Assembly: GCF_039543565.1 (NCBI RefSeq)
Contig: NZ_BAABJZ010000097.1
Coordinates: 25,417 to 89,416, forward strand
Reading direction: 5' to 3'
Length of the DNA stretch: 64,000 bases
DNA from: Ferrimonas pelagia
GTDB taxonomy: Bacteria; Pseudomonadota; Gammaproteobacteria; Enterobacterales; Shewanellaceae
In this document: positions 41,699 to 51,073 of the stretch, one piece after another
How the letters are laid out: each line of letters begins with the position of its first letter
Numbering within the stretch: the first letter of the stretch is position 1
Notes under the pieces: model-generated
Told to the model about the DNA's origin: nothing
Databases searched by the model: none
Seen by the model: the letters and a program-made list of their open reading frames with translations, nothing else
Made by a program: the position numbers and the translations under genes

Positions 41699-42481
41699 AT
41701 GGCACTGACCTATGGCAGTTACCTCAAAGTGGACGAGTTAATAGCGCTGCAACAGTTGCAGTCCGAGCCCGCCGAACATGATGAGATGTTGTTTATCGTG
41801 ATCCACCAAACCTACGAGTTGTGGTTCAAGCAGATCCTGCACGAGATGGATAAGCTGATCCCCATGTTACAGCAGGGCGAGGTTTGGCACAGCGCCAAGA
41901 CCCTTCGGCGGATCTTAACCATCATGAAAACGCTGGTGGGTCAGGTGGACATCCTGGAAACGATGACGCCGATGGAGTTCAACAGTTTCCGTGATTTCCT
42001 GCAGAGCTCCAGTGGATTCCAGTCCTGGCAGTTTCGAGAATTGGAGATCCTGTGTGGCCTGCGCTCAGAGCACGCCATCAAGGTGCAACAGGAACAGCCT
42101 GAGCACTACAATCGTTTGTTATCACGGTGCGAGCAGCCGACGTTATGGCAAGCCTTTATCGCGTTTTTGTCCTCAAAGGGCATGGCGGTCGAGCCGGTGA
42201 CCGTACATCAAAGATCGGGGCTGATCTACGATCCCAGCCCTGAGCGGCAACGGCAACTTGCGGAGATTTTGAAAGCCGCTCCCGAGATCAACCTGGTTGC
42301 TGAGTTACTGATCGATCTGGATGAAGGCCTGCAGGAATGGCGCTATCGTCACGTCAAGATGGTCGAACGTACCATAGGCGGAAAAGTCGGCAGTGGCGGC
42401 TCACCTGGTGCAGCCTACCTCCATAAGTCCTTACACCAGTATATCTTCCCGGATCTGTGGGCCCTGCGTAGCTTATTGTAG
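41699..42481 (+). CDS. kynA: Tryptophan 2,3-dioxygenase
   Basis: A 260-residue haem dioxygenase that opens tryptophan to N-formylkynurenine, the first step of tryptophan degradation. It starts MALTYGSYLKVDELIALQQL. The substrate-side histidine region is IVIHQTYELWFKQILHEMD near 35-53. The haem-ligand region is WRYRHVKMVERTIGGKVGSG near 220-240, with the loop GSGGSPGAAYL. The later kynurenine-pathway genes are not adjacent. It is on the same strand as isc but separated by a terminator and a long gap. Confidence 0.95.
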   Translation: MALTYGSYLKVDELIALQQLQSEPAEHDEMLFIVIHQTYELWFKQILHEMDKLIPMLQQGEVWHSAKTLRRILTIMKTLVGQVDILETMTPMEFNSFRDFLQSSSGFQSWQFRELEILCGLRSEHAIKVQQEQPEHYNRLLSRCEQPTLWQAFIAFLSSKGMAVEPVTVHQRSGLIYDPSPERQRQLAEILKAAPEINLVAELLIDLDEGLQEWRYRHVKMVERTIGGKVGSGGSPGAAYLHKSLHQYIFPDLWALRSLL

Positions 42482-42540
42482 GAAGTTCAGTCAGTATCTT
42501 GAGTGAATTGAGTTATGTGATGGTGGCGTCAATTTAGGTT

Positions 42541-42585
42541 ATGGAACCCCATACTGGTCGAAAAATTGTCACATTGGGGTTCCAT
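42541..42585. repeat. Perfect 11-bp inverted repeat after kynA
   Basis: ATGGAACCCCA (42541-42551) pairs perfectly with TGGGGTTCCAT (42575-42585) around a 23-base loop. It starts 60 bases after the kynA stop. No T tract follows. It could be a protein-binding dyad or an mRNA hairpin. Confidence 0.6.
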
Positions 42586-42696
42586 TCATTAGACAAGCAT
42601 TTTATGTTTGTCAATGGAATGTCGCTTTATCGGCTGTAGTCTTCCTCTTACAAGACTATGTGACGACTCACTATCCCTCAACTTGCGGTGACAAAA

Positions 42697-43236
42697 ATGA
42701 CTCAAATCGTCCGCAGTATCGCCTCCGAGCTGCTTGGCCCCGACACGTCTTCAAGCTCTCAATGGCAGTTCCGTTTCTTATTACGAAAGCTTAACCTGCG
42801 CCGATCAGAGCGCGTCTGGGTTTATGGCCGCCCCGAGCGTGACGTCATCGCAGATCTGGCGGATGCGGTCGGCCCCCAAGGTAAAGTCGCACTGCTGTGC
42901 GAAGACTCCGGCCCGTCAGTCAGCCATGTGGAATTTGATAATCGGTTATCCCAGGTGGAGTTGATGTTGGCTGGCCCAAGTGCCGACTCGCAACAATGTG
43001 ATGCCGTGGTCATCCTACCCGATTGGCTTAATGAGCCCTACCAGCCCTTGCTGGATGCCGCCTGGCGTCGATTAGGAAATGGCGGACGATTGATGCTGGT
43101 GTTGCCGGAGCACGAAGATAATTCCAAGGAATTGAGGAAGTTGGTTGATATGGCGTGCCAACTAGGGTTTGTCAGCCGTTATCGACGTTGCTGCGATAAG
43201 CATTGTGCTTGGGTCGGAGTGAAGTACGCCCGCTAG
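42697..43236 (+). CDS. Methyltransferase-like protein of unknown function
   Basis: A 179-residue protein with a class I methyltransferase-like, Rossmann-type pattern: a first strand VWVYGRPERD, a later strand CDAVVILPDW and the sequence LGNGGRLMLVLPEHED near 125-140. The last part, ACQLGFVSRYRR, resembles the tail of such folds. The usual glycine-rich SAM loop (GxGxG) is not clear, so it may be inactive or bind a different ligand. I chose the ATG at 42697, where GGTGA lies 5 bases upstream; GTG at 42688 is also possible. No specific family was recognised. Confidence 0.6.
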   Translation: MTQIVRSIASELLGPDTSSSSQWQFRFLLRKLNLRRSERVWVYGRPERDVIADLADAVGPQGKVALLCEDSGPSVSHVEFDNRLSQVELMLAGPSADSQQCDAVVILPDWLNEPYQPLLDAAWRRLGNGGRLMLVLPEHEDNSKELRKLVDMACQLGFVSRYRRCCDKHCAWVGVKYAR

Positions 43237-43330
43237 CTGGCAGCTCACGGTTTTGCATGGAAATGTCGGTGCGCGCAGGTTGAGGTTGTTTCGGGTGTGA
43301 CTGGGGTGGGATTTTTGCCGGTAAATGCCA

Positions 43331-43336
43331 TATAAT
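43331..43336 (+). promoter_or_regulatory. -10 box of the likely ndk promoter
   Basis: A perfect TATAAT lies 45 bases before the ndk start. No strong -35 box is present at 16-18 bases upstream, which may mean a weak or activator-aided promoter. Confidence 0.4.
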
Positions 43337-43380
43337 CCGCGGCGAGAACTAGTAGTCCTTATCATTACATGGAGTGGTCA

Positions 43381-43812
43381 ATGGCCGTTGAGCGTACTTT
43401 TTCTATTGTGAAGCCAGATGCAGTTGCGAAGAATTTGATCGGTGCTGTCTATAGCCGATTCGAAGCGGCGGGGCTGAAGATTGTTGCAAGTAAGATGGTA
43501 CACCTGAGTAAAGAGCAGGCAGAGGGATTCTATGCCGAGCATAAAGAGCGTCCGTTCTTTGATGCCTTAGTGGCATTTATGACGTCCGGTCCGATCATGG
43601 TCCAGGTGCTCGAGGGTGAGAACGCGGTTCTGGCCAATCGCGAGATAATGGGAGCGACAAACCCAGCGGAGGCCGCTCGCGGCACACTGCGCAGCGATTT
43701 TGCCAATAGCATCGATGAAAACGCGGTTCACGGCTCAGATGCCCTTGCGTCTGCAGAGCGTGAAATTGCGTATTTCTTTACCAGCGACGAGATCTGTCCT
43801 CGCACTCGCTAA
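43381..43812 (+). CDS. ndk: Nucleoside diphosphate kinase
   Basis: A 143-residue enzyme that balances cellular nucleoside triphosphates. It starts MAVERTFSIVKPDAVAKNLI. The active-site histidine is in IDENAVHGSDALASAEREI near 118. I chose the ATG at 43381, the family start; a frame-extended start at 43369 adds four residues. A terminator follows. It precedes rlmN in many gammaproteobacteria; here one minus-strand gene intervenes. Confidence 0.98.
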   Translation: MAVERTFSIVKPDAVAKNLIGAVYSRFEAAGLKIVASKMVHLSKEQAEGFYAEHKERPFFDALVAFMTSGPIMVQVLEGENAVLANREIMGATNPAEAARGTLRSDFANSIDENAVHGSDALASAEREIAYFFTSDEICPRTR

Positions 43813-43836
43813 GATGTTGAGCGTTATCCAGAAAAT

Positions 43837-43859
43837 AAGCGCCTAGTCGGCGCTTTTTT
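43837..43859 (+). terminator. Rho-independent terminator after ndk
   Basis: AAGCGCC (43837-43843) pairs with GGCGCTT (43849-43855) around a five-base loop, followed by TTTT. It sits 24 bases after the ndk stop codon and faces the convergent CNNM/CBS gene. Confidence 0.88.
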
Positions 43860-43875
43860 CATGCAAATCGTCTGC

Positions 43876-44955
43876 TTAGCTTGTTGGCTTTTTGCTGTTT
43901 TGATCCGAAGGCTCATGGCTAACTCGGAACTTACGTTGCTTTTGTCGGTGTTCCCACAGTTTTTTGGCCAATTGCTGCATGTCGTCGGCGGGATCGTCAC
44001 GATCGACGATCTCCAATCCCAGCAAGGATTCGACGATGTCCTCCATCGTGATCAAACCCCGCACACTCCCATACTCATCAACCACCATGGCCATCTGGAT
44101 CCGCCGGGTCAGCAACTGCTCGAAGATCCCCATAATGCGCGCGTTCTCAGGCACCATCATTAAGTTGTGCCGGACGGTTTTTAGCGTTGCATCGGGTTGC
44201 TGCTTTTCGGCCAGCAGGACCTCAGAACGCATGACATAGCCGATGATATCGTCAGGATCCTGATTGTAGATCGGCACGCGCGAGAAGTTTCGTCGGGCAT
44301 GGCTGTGGGTAAAGTCCGCCAGAGTCATGGCCTGAGGTAGGGAGTGGATCACGGTACGTGGGGTCATGATGGCGCTGACAGGGATGCTACGGGCCATCAG
44401 CAGCTGTTTGACGATGCTGGATTCTTTGTCATTAAGCTCACCGGATTCGGCACCAATGTCGGCCATCGCCGACATCTCTGAGCGGATATACTGACCGCTA
44501 CCCTCTTTGCCGAACAGGCGAGTCATCTTGGTGGATAGCCAGATCAGCGGGGTGGTGATCCACACCAGCCATTGCAAAGGCCGAATGGTAACCGGCGCGA
44601 GCTGACGCCAGTAATTGGCGCCGAGTGTTTTGGGGATGATCTCGGAGAAGAACAGGATGGCAAAGGTGAGAATGGCGGAAAACACGCCCAACACATGGCT
44701 GCCAAATACGGCGGCCGCTTGGGCCCCCGCGCCGGCCGCGCCGGCCGTATGGGCGATGGTATTTAAGGTCAGAATGGCCACCAGCGGTGCTTCCACATTG
44801 TCCTTGAGCTTTGCCAGGCGTGCCGCTGCATCTGGCCGGTCCTTTTTCAGGCCGGCGATATAAGCAGGCGTCACACTGAGTAATGTGGCTTCCAAAACAC
44901 TGCAGATGAAAGACACGCCGATGGCGACTGCGATGTACACTGATAGCATCAACAT
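43876..44955 (-). CDS. CNNM-domain/CBS-pair membrane protein (hemolysin-like)
   Basis: A 359-residue protein of the DUF21/CNNM family, which is linked to magnesium or metal efflux. The N-terminal about 170 residues hold three to four membrane helices, including VYIAVAIGVSFICSVLEAT and the conserved ILTFAILFFSEIIPKTLGAN near 95-114. Two CBS domains follow: the first contains MTPRTVIHSLPQAMTL near 200 and the second MAMVVDEYGSVRGLITMEDI near 295-315. There is no C-terminal CorC domain. Whether it moves metal is unproven. Confidence 0.9.
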   Translation of the reverse strand: MLMLSVYIAVAIGVSFICSVLEATLLSVTPAYIAGLKKDRPDAAARLAKLKDNVEAPLVAILTLNTIAHTAGAAGAGAQAAAVFGSHVLGVFSAILTFAILFFSEIIPKTLGANYWRQLAPVTIRPLQWLVWITTPLIWLSTKMTRLFGKEGSGQYIRSEMSAMADIGAESGELNDKESSIVKQLLMARSIPVSAIMTPRTVIHSLPQAMTLADFTHSHARRNFSRVPIYNQDPDDIIGYVMRSEVLLAEKQQPDATLKTVRHNLMMVPENARIMGIFEQLLTRRIQMAMVVDEYGSVRGLITMEDIVESLLGLEIVDRDDPADDMQQLAKKLWEHRQKQRKFRVSHEPSDQNSKKPTS

Positions 44956-45043
44956 TCCCGGTTGTTCTCCTTAAATGACGGGACCGATCATAGAGCCCAT
45001 AATAGCTGGGGTGGGGGTGGTTAGGGCAAGCTTCGGTGGAGAC

Positions 45044-45073
45044 TGGACGCGGGGGCAATGAACCCTGTACAAT
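45044..45073 (+). promoter_or_regulatory. Possible promoter for the rlmN operon
   Basis: TGGACG (45044-45049), an 18-base spacer and TACAAT (45068-45073) lie 36 bases before the rlmN start. The -10 box is good and the -35 box is only partly matched. Confidence 0.4.
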
Positions 45074-45108
45074 TGCGCGCCATTTTCGGCTGGTAGATGA
45101 GGCATCCG

Positions 45109-46227
45109 ATGAACGACAAAATCAACCTATTAAACCTGGATCGCGACGGATTACGTGCGTTTTTCGTTGAGATGGGCGAGAAACCTTTCCGCGCAGATCA
45201 GGTCATGAAGTGGCTGTACCACTACGGTTGTGATGACTTTGATCAGATGACCAACATCAACAAGGTACTGCGCACCAAGTTGAAGGAAAAGACGGAGATC
45301 GTCGCGCCGGAGATCGCCAACAGTCAGCACTCTTCCGATGGCACCATCAAGTTCGCCATCGATGTGGGTAACGGCCAGCAGGTCGAAGCCGTGTATATTC
45401 CGGAGGCCGATCGCGCCACCGTGTGCATCTCCTCTCAGGTTGGATGCGCGCTGGAATGCAGTTTCTGCTCGACCGCCCAACAAGGCTTCAACCGTAATCT
45501 GACGGTGGCCGAGATCATCGGGCAGGTTTGGCGTGTGGCTAAATACATGGGCCTGAACGGTGACGTGCGAGATCGTCCTATTTCCAATGTCGTGCTGATG
45601 GGCATGGGCGAGCCGCTGCTGAATCTGAGCAACGTCGTGCCTGCCATCAATATCATGCTGGATGACTTTGGTTTTGCCCTGTCCAAACGTCGTGTCACCC
45701 TGTCTACCTCCGGTGTGGTACCGGCGTTGGACAAGCTGGGTGATCTGGTCGACTGTGCACTGGCCATCAGCCTGCATGCGCCGAACGACGAGCTGCGCGA
45801 TGTGCTGGTGCCGGTCAACAAAAAGTACAACATCGAGATGTTCCTCGAATCAGTGCGCCTATATCTGAGCAAGTCTTACGCCAACAAAGGGCGGGTGACG
45901 GTGGAATACGTGATGCTGGATCACATCAATGACAGCACCGACACCGCGCATGAGCTGGCCAAGGTGATGAAGGACACGCCGTGTAAGATCAACCTGATCC
46001 CATTCAACCCTTATCCTGGCAGCCCGTACGGTAAGAGTTCAAACTCACGCATCGATCGCTTTTCTAAGGTTCTGATGGACTACGGTTTGACCGTGATCGT
46101 GCGAAAAACCCGAGGTGATGACATCGACGCGGCGTGTGGCCAGTTGGTGGGTGACGTACGAGATCGCACCAAGCGCTTAATGAAAAAACGTATGCAAGAT
46201 CAAAGCATTTCAGTCACAATGACCTAA
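45109..46227 (+). CDS. rlmN: Dual-specificity RNA methyltransferase RlmN
   Basis: A 372-residue radical SAM enzyme that methylates carbon 2 of adenosine 2503 in 23S rRNA and of adenosine 37 in some tRNAs. The CX3CX2C cluster motif is in QVGCALECSFCSTAQQGFNR near 120-140. The catalytic C-terminal cysteine is in DDIDAACGQLVGD near 350. I chose the ATG at 45109 with GAGG 7 bases upstream. It begins the rlmN-pilW-rodZ-ispG-hisS-yfgM-bamB-der gene run. Confidence 0.97.
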   Translation: MNDKINLLNLDRDGLRAFFVEMGEKPFRADQVMKWLYHYGCDDFDQMTNINKVLRTKLKEKTEIVAPEIANSQHSSDGTIKFAIDVGNGQQVEAVYIPEADRATVCISSQVGCALECSFCSTAQQGFNRNLTVAEIIGQVWRVAKYMGLNGDVRDRPISNVVLMGMGEPLLNLSNVVPAINIMLDDFGFALSKRRVTLSTSGVVPALDKLGDLVDCALAISLHAPNDELRDVLVPVNKKYNIEMFLESVRLYLSKSYANKGRVTVEYVMLDHINDSTDTAHELAKVMKDTPCKINLIPFNPYPGSPYGKSSNSRIDRFSKVLMDYGLTVIVRKTRGDDIDAACGQLVGDVRDRTKRLMKKRMQDQSISVTMT

Positions 46228-46257
46228 GTTTTGAACGACTGGCTCATCAGGGAAACG

Positions 46258-47031
46258 ATGAAACCTTTGTATCTGGCCCTGCTGCCAGCTTTAGTGCTCT
46301 GCGCTTGTGTGCAAAAAACCACCTACAGCGGCACGGACATGCAGGTGGCGCAAATGGAATACGATGCTGAGGCTGCGGCGCGCGATCGCGTGTCGCTGGG
46401 CTTGGCGTATTTGCAGCGCGGCGATGCGACGCAAGCCAAGTTCAATCTGGAGCGGGCTTTGGAGCAGGCGCCCACGTCGACCGAGGTGTTGCTGGCGATG
46501 GCCTATTATCACGACACCGTTAAGGACAGCGTGAAAGCGGAACAGTTTTACCGCAAGGCCGTCAGCTTGGACCGCGGTCACGGCGATGCCGCCAACAATT
46601 TTGGTGTCTTCCTGTGTCGTCAACAGCGTTTCGTTGAGGCGGATCGCTGGTTGAATCAGGCCGTAGAGACACCCGGTTATATCCGGATGAGCCAAACGTA
46701 TGAAAATCTGGGTTTGTGCGCGAGGCAGGCGGGTTGGACAGAGAAAGCCTTGGGGTACTTTGAACAGGCTCTCAATTATGACCCTCGTCGCGCAGAAGCC
46801 TTGTTAGAAGTGGCAGAATTAAGTTTCAATGCCCAGCAGTGGAACGAGGCTCGAAGTTATTTGGAGCGTTACCACCAAAGTGGCCATGAATCGCCCAGCA
46901 GTTTGCTGTTAGGGGCGGAATTGGAGTTTGGCGTTCAGAATACTGATGCCGCCCGTCGCTTTGGGGTATTATTGCTGGCTAAGTACCCTGACTCTGAGCA
47001 GGCGAAAACGTACCGAACGAAGTATTACTAA
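46258..47031 (+). CDS. pilW: Type IV pilus biogenesis/stability lipoprotein PilW (PilF)
   Basis: A 257-residue TPR lipoprotein that helps assemble the outer-membrane secretin of type IV pili. The signal ends at a lipobox in ALVLCAC near residue 17. Several TPR units follow: RVSLGLAYLQRGDATQAKFN, then SVKAEQFYRKAVSLDRGHGD and TEKALGYFEQALNYDPRRAE. AGGGAAACG precedes the ATG. The next gene starts inside the stop codon (TAATG), and this order is conserved. Confidence 0.93.
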   Translation: MKPLYLALLPALVLCACVQKTTYSGTDMQVAQMEYDAEAAARDRVSLGLAYLQRGDATQAKFNLERALEQAPTSTEVLLAMAYYHDTVKDSVKAEQFYRKAVSLDRGHGDAANNFGVFLCRQQRFVEADRWLNQAVETPGYIRMSQTYENLGLCARQAGWTEKALGYFEQALNYDPRRAEALLEVAELSFNAQQWNEARSYLERYHQSGHESPSSLLLGAELEFGVQNTDAARRFGVLLLAKYPDSEQAKTYRTKYY

Positions 47032-47948
47032 TGACTGACGAACTAGAGAACGAAAAACGCCTGGATCCTCCTGGACCGATGCTGAAACACGCGCGGGAAC
47101 AGGCCGGGTTGTCCACACAGCAGGTGGCGCAGCGTTTGAACTTGCGCCACTCGGTTGTTGTGGGGTTAGAGCAAGACACGTTTGAGCCCGGAATGTCGAT
47201 CACCTACATTCGTGGGTATATGCGTAACTACGCCCGCTTGGTGGGTTTGGACGAGCAGCGCTTGAATGAAGCGTTGGACGCGGTGCATCAGCCGGAAGTG
47301 ACCAAGCCGATGCAAAGCTTTTCCGGACGAACCCACAGGGAAAAGCATGACAGTCGCTGGATGATGCTCAGTTGGCTGCTCGGTTTCGGTCTGGTCGGCG
47401 TGATCTTATGGGGCTTATTTGGCCGCACTGAGAGTTTAGAGACGCCGCCGGCGGATGAGACACAGGTCCAGACCCCGGAGATCATCGATGAAGCGCCTGT
47501 GGCGGTGCAACTGCCAGAAGTCGAGCCGGAGTTGAGCCAGGCCGCGCCTGAGTCAGAGGCCCCTTTGGTGGATGACGCCTCGACGGCTCCGTTACCCGAG
47601 CAGGATGAGCCTGCTGTCAGCGAGCCAAAACCTGAGCCGATCGAGACCGTTGAAATGATCCAGCCCGAGCCTGAAATGGCAGCGCCGGTTGCCGAGCCCG
47701 CCGTGGCAACGGACACCCTCACCATCACGCTCAATGCCGACTGCTGGATGTTGGTTCAGGACGCCGATGGTCAGGTGTTGGTTGAGGGGCTGAAGGGTCT
47801 TGGTTTCAATGAAGTTGTCAGTGGCAAGGCGCCATTTAGCCTGCGATTGGGTGCGCCGGAAGCGGTCAGCCTCGAGTTTAATGGCGATAGCGTCGATCTT
47901 TCCTCATTCCGTGCCGGTCGAGTGGCACGGGTGACCTTACCTCAGTAA
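47031..47948 (+). CDS. rodZ: Cytoskeleton protein RodZ
   Basis: A 305-residue protein linking MreB filaments to the membrane and cell-wall machinery. The N-terminal HTH (Xre-type) is LKHAREQAGLSTQQVAQRLN near 18-38. A membrane helix is at about 111-132 (WMMLSWLLGFGLVGVILWG). A proline- and glutamate-rich periplasmic linker follows, then the C-terminal DUF4115 domain (TLTITLNADCWMLVQDADGQ). Its start overlaps the pilW stop. Confidence 0.93.
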   Translation: MTDELENEKRLDPPGPMLKHAREQAGLSTQQVAQRLNLRHSVVVGLEQDTFEPGMSITYIRGYMRNYARLVGLDEQRLNEALDAVHQPEVTKPMQSFSGRTHREKHDSRWMMLSWLLGFGLVGVILWGLFGRTESLETPPADETQVQTPEIIDEAPVAVQLPEVEPELSQAAPESEAPLVDDASTAPLPEQDEPAVSEPKPEPIETVEMIQPEPEMAAPVAEPAVATDTLTITLNADCWMLVQDADGQVLVEGLKGLGFNEVVSGKAPFSLRLGAPEAVSLEFNGDSVDLSSFRAGRVARVTLPQ

Positions 47949-47953
47949 GAAGC

Positions 47954-49069
47954 ATGCATCAGGAATCTCCAATAATCCGACGTAAGTCGACCCAGATCAT
48001 GGTGGGCAATGTGCCAGTTGGGGGCGACGCCCCCATCTCGGTGCAATCCATGACCAACACCCGCACCACAGATGTTGCGGCAACCGTTGCGCAGATCAAT
48101 GCGATCGAGCGCGCCGGCGCCGACATTGTGCGAGTTTCCGTCCCCACTATGGAAGCCGCGGAAGCGTTCAAGCTGATCAAACAGCAGAGCAACATTCCGC
48201 TGGTGGCCGATATCCATTTTGATTACCGCATCGCCCTGAAAGTGGCGGAGTATGGTGTGGATTGTTTGCGGATCAACCCGGGCAATATCGGTCGGGAGGA
48301 TCGGATCCGGGCGGTGGTTGATTGCGCGCGTGACAACAATATCCCGATCCGGATCGGCGTGAATGCCGGTTCGCTGGAGCGTGAGATCCAGGAAAAATAC
48401 GGTGAGCCGACACCGGCGGCGCTGGTGGAATCCGCGATGCGACATGTGGACATTCTGGACCGACTGAACTTTGACCAGTTTAAGGTCAGTGTTAAGGCGT
48501 CCGATGTGTTCCTCGCTGTTGATGCGTACCGTGGCTTGGCCAAACAGATCGTCCAACCTTTGCACTTGGGGATCACCGAAGCGGGCGGCGCCCGTGCTGG
48601 CTCCGTTAAGTCTGCGATCGGCCTTGGCATGCTGTTGTCCGAGGGGATCGGCGATACGCTGCGCGTCTCGCTGGCTGCGGACCCGGTTGAAGAGGTCAAG
48701 GTCGGCTTTGATATCCTCAAGAGTTTGCGGATTCGCGCTCGCGGCATCAATTTTATCGCCTGCCCATCCTGCTCCCGCCAGGAGTTTGATGTGATCGGCA
48801 CCGTCAATGCCCTAGAGCAACGGCTGGAAGATGTGATCACCCCGCTGGACGTGTCCATTATCGGCTGTGTGGTGAACGGACCCGGTGAAGCCTTGATCTC
48901 GGATCTTGGCTTGGCGGGCAGCAACCGTAAAAGCGGATTATACATCGGTGGCGAGCGCCAGAAGGAGCGGCTAGACAACAATGATCTGGTCGACCAACTG
49001 GAAGCCCGGATCCGATCCCAAGTCGCTCAGAAGCAGCAGCGTATTGACGTCAAGGAACAAGACGCCTAA
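47954..49069 (+). CDS. ispG: 4-hydroxy-3-methylbut-2-enyl diphosphate synthase IspG
   Basis: A 371-residue [4Fe-4S] enzyme of the MEP isoprenoid pathway. The start contains RRKSTQIMVGNVPVGGDAPI and SVQSMTNTRTTD. The cluster ligands are in ACPSCSRQEFDVIG near 270-273 and IIGCVVNGPGEAL near 305. Its cluster need is met by the isc operon found upstream in this window. It begins 5 bases after rodZ. Confidence 0.98.
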   Translation: MHQESPIIRRKSTQIMVGNVPVGGDAPISVQSMTNTRTTDVAATVAQINAIERAGADIVRVSVPTMEAAEAFKLIKQQSNIPLVADIHFDYRIALKVAEYGVDCLRINPGNIGREDRIRAVVDCARDNNIPIRIGVNAGSLEREIQEKYGEPTPAALVESAMRHVDILDRLNFDQFKVSVKASDVFLAVDAYRGLAKQIVQPLHLGITEAGGARAGSVKSAIGLGMLLSEGIGDTLRVSLAADPVEEVKVGFDILKSLRIRARGINFIACPSCSRQEFDVIGTVNALEQRLEDVITPLDVSIIGCVVNGPGEALISDLGLAGSNRKSGLYIGGERQKERLDNNDLVDQLEARIRSQVAQKQQRIDVKEQDA

Positions 49070-49151
49070 TTTCACCCCATTGCCCGGTGTTGAATGCTGG
49101 GCAGTGTTGGTCCCCCCTTCATTGTAACTTTCAGATCTAGACAGGTTTATT

Positions 49152-50429
49152 GTGGCAAAACAGATCCAAGCGATCCGCGGCATGAACGACTGCCTGCCCG
49201 CGGATACCGCGAAATGGCAGGTGGTTGAGTCCGCTCTGCGTCAACTGGTCGCCAGCTATGGCTATCAAGAGATCCGCACCCCTATCGTCGAGATGACGGG
49301 CTTGTTCAAGCGCGCCATCGGTGAAGTCACCGACATCGTCGAGAAAGAGATGTACACCTTTGAGGATCGCAATGGCGATTCCCTGACCTTGCGTCCGGAA
49401 GGCACGGCATCGACGGTTCGCGCCGGTAACCAACACGGCCTGCTGTACAACCAAGAGCAGCGCTTGTGGTACATGGGGCCAATGTTCCGCCATGAGCGTC
49501 CGCAAAAAGGGCGCTACCGTCAGTTCCACCAATTCGGTGTTGAAGTGTACGGTCTGGGCGGGCCGGACATCGACGCCGAAGTGCTGATGATGTCTGCCGC
49601 GTTATGGCGCCAGCTGGGCATGGCCGATCACGTCCGCCTCGAGCTCAACACCTTGGGCAACAGCGACGAGCGTGCGGCCTATAAGGACGCCTTGGTGGCG
49701 TTTTTGGAGCAGCATGTCGACCAGTTGGATGAAGACAGCCAGCGACGCCTGCACAGCAACCCACTGCGGGTGCTGGACTCCAAAGACGCCGGTGTTCAGG
49801 CCTTGTTGGCCGATGCGCCAACGCTGATGGAATACCTGGGTGACGAATCGAAGCAACATTTTGAAACTCTGTGTGAACTGTTGCACGCTGCAGGCATCGA
49901 ATACACCGTAAACCCTCGCTTGGTACGTGGCCTCGATTATTATAATCGCACTGTATTTGAGTGGGTTACTGAAAGTCTTGGTTCGCAGGGCACCGTACTT
50001 GCCGGTGGTCGCTACGACAAACTGGTGGATCAACTGGGCGGCAAAGATACGCCGGCCGTTGGTTTTGCCATGGGGATCGAGCGCTTGGTGTTATTGCTGG
50101 ATACCTTAGGTAAGTTCGATAACTTGCCGTCCGTGGCGGATGTTTATCTGTGTGCCATGGGCGACGGAGCTGTCGCGGCGGCACTGCAACTGGCGCAGGA
50201 GTTGCGTCAAAACGTGCCAGGCCTTAAGGTGATGACCCACTGTGGTGGCGGTAACTTCAAAAAACAAATGAAGCGCGCCGACAAGAGTGGAGCCGCTGTG
50301 GCTCTGATCTTGGGTGAAGATGAATTGAAACAAGGACTCGTGACGTTGAAACCGCTGCGCGGCGGTGAGCAGCGTCAATTGTCCAAGGACGCGCTGACCG
50401 AAGAGTTGGCTGCGTTGGCACAGTCTTAA
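49152..50429 (+). CDS. hisS: Histidyl-tRNA synthetase
   Basis: A 425-residue class II aminoacyl-tRNA synthetase. It starts at GTG with MAKQIQAIRGMNDCLP. Class II motif 2 is MFRHERPQKGRYRQFHQFGVE near 110-130. Histidine-specific residues are in LVRGLDYYNRTVFEW near 258-272. The C-terminal anticodon-binding domain runs from about 330. Confidence 0.98.
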   Translation: MAKQIQAIRGMNDCLPADTAKWQVVESALRQLVASYGYQEIRTPIVEMTGLFKRAIGEVTDIVEKEMYTFEDRNGDSLTLRPEGTASTVRAGNQHGLLYNQEQRLWYMGPMFRHERPQKGRYRQFHQFGVEVYGLGGPDIDAEVLMMSAALWRQLGMADHVRLELNTLGNSDERAAYKDALVAFLEQHVDQLDEDSQRRLHSNPLRVLDSKDAGVQALLADAPTLMEYLGDESKQHFETLCELLHAAGIEYTVNPRLVRGLDYYNRTVFEWVTESLGSQGTVLAGGRYDKLVDQLGGKDTPAVGFAMGIERLVLLLDTLGKFDNLPSVADVYLCAMGDGAVAAALQLAQELRQNVPGLKVMTHCGGGNFKKQMKRADKSGAAVALILGEDELKQGLVTLKPLRGGEQRQLSKDALTEELAALAQS

Positions 50430-50439
50430 GGGGACACGT

Positions 50440-51060
50440 GTGGAACTGTACAACACTGAAGAACAACAAGTAGAAGCGATCAAGAACTTCTGGAAAGAGT
50501 ACGGCGTCTCCATCATTGGTGGTGCGGTATTGGGCTTAGGCGGTCTGTTTGGTTGGAATGCCTATCAGGATCACCAGGAAGGTCAGCGTGAAGCGGCTTC
50601 CGAAGCTTTCGCCCAACTGGTCGATAAGAGTGGCAGTGCTGTTGAGATGCAGGCGGCGGCGGAGGCCTTTCGCCAGTCCCACAGCAACGACGGTTATCAA
50701 GCCTTGACCGATCTGCTGCAGGCTCGAGCTCTGGTTGAGGCGGGCGATCTGGCACAAGCGGAAACCTTGCTGACTCAGGCCATTGCTAAGCTGGACACCG
50801 CGACCAAGCCTTTGGCCCAATTGCGTTTGGCTCGTGTGCAGTTGGCTCAGCAAAACCTGGATGGCGCCAGCGCCACCTTGGCCGGTATCAACAACGACGC
50901 CTTTGCGGCGCAGCGTGACGAGTTGCAGGGCGACCTGTACAAGCAACAAGGCGACGTTGCTGCAGCCCGGGAAGCGTATCAATCCGCCGTTGACGCAGGC
51001 GGGGCGATGAACAACCCTGCACTGCAGATGAAACTGGACGATCTGGCCCAAGCCAGTTAA
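50440..51060 (+). CDS. yfgM: Ancillary SecYEG translocon subunit YfgM
   Basis: A 206-residue single-span membrane protein with a periplasmic TPR domain. It starts at GTG after AAGGGGA. The sequence MELYNTEEQQVEAIKNFWKE leads to the membrane helix VSIIGGAVLGLGGLFGWNAY. TPR repeats follow. It interacts with SecYEG and the chaperone PpiD in E. coli. The order hisS-yfgM-bamB-der is conserved. Confidence 0.95.
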   Translation: MELYNTEEQQVEAIKNFWKEYGVSIIGGAVLGLGGLFGWNAYQDHQEGQREAASEAFAQLVDKSGSAVEMQAAAEAFRQSHSNDGYQALTDLLQARALVEAGDLAQAETLLTQAIAKLDTATKPLAQLRLARVQLAQQNLDGASATLAGINNDAFAAQRDELQGDLYKQQGDVAAAREAYQSAVDAGGAMNNPALQMKLDDLAQAS

Positions 51061-51073
51061 GGGAGTACCGGTC

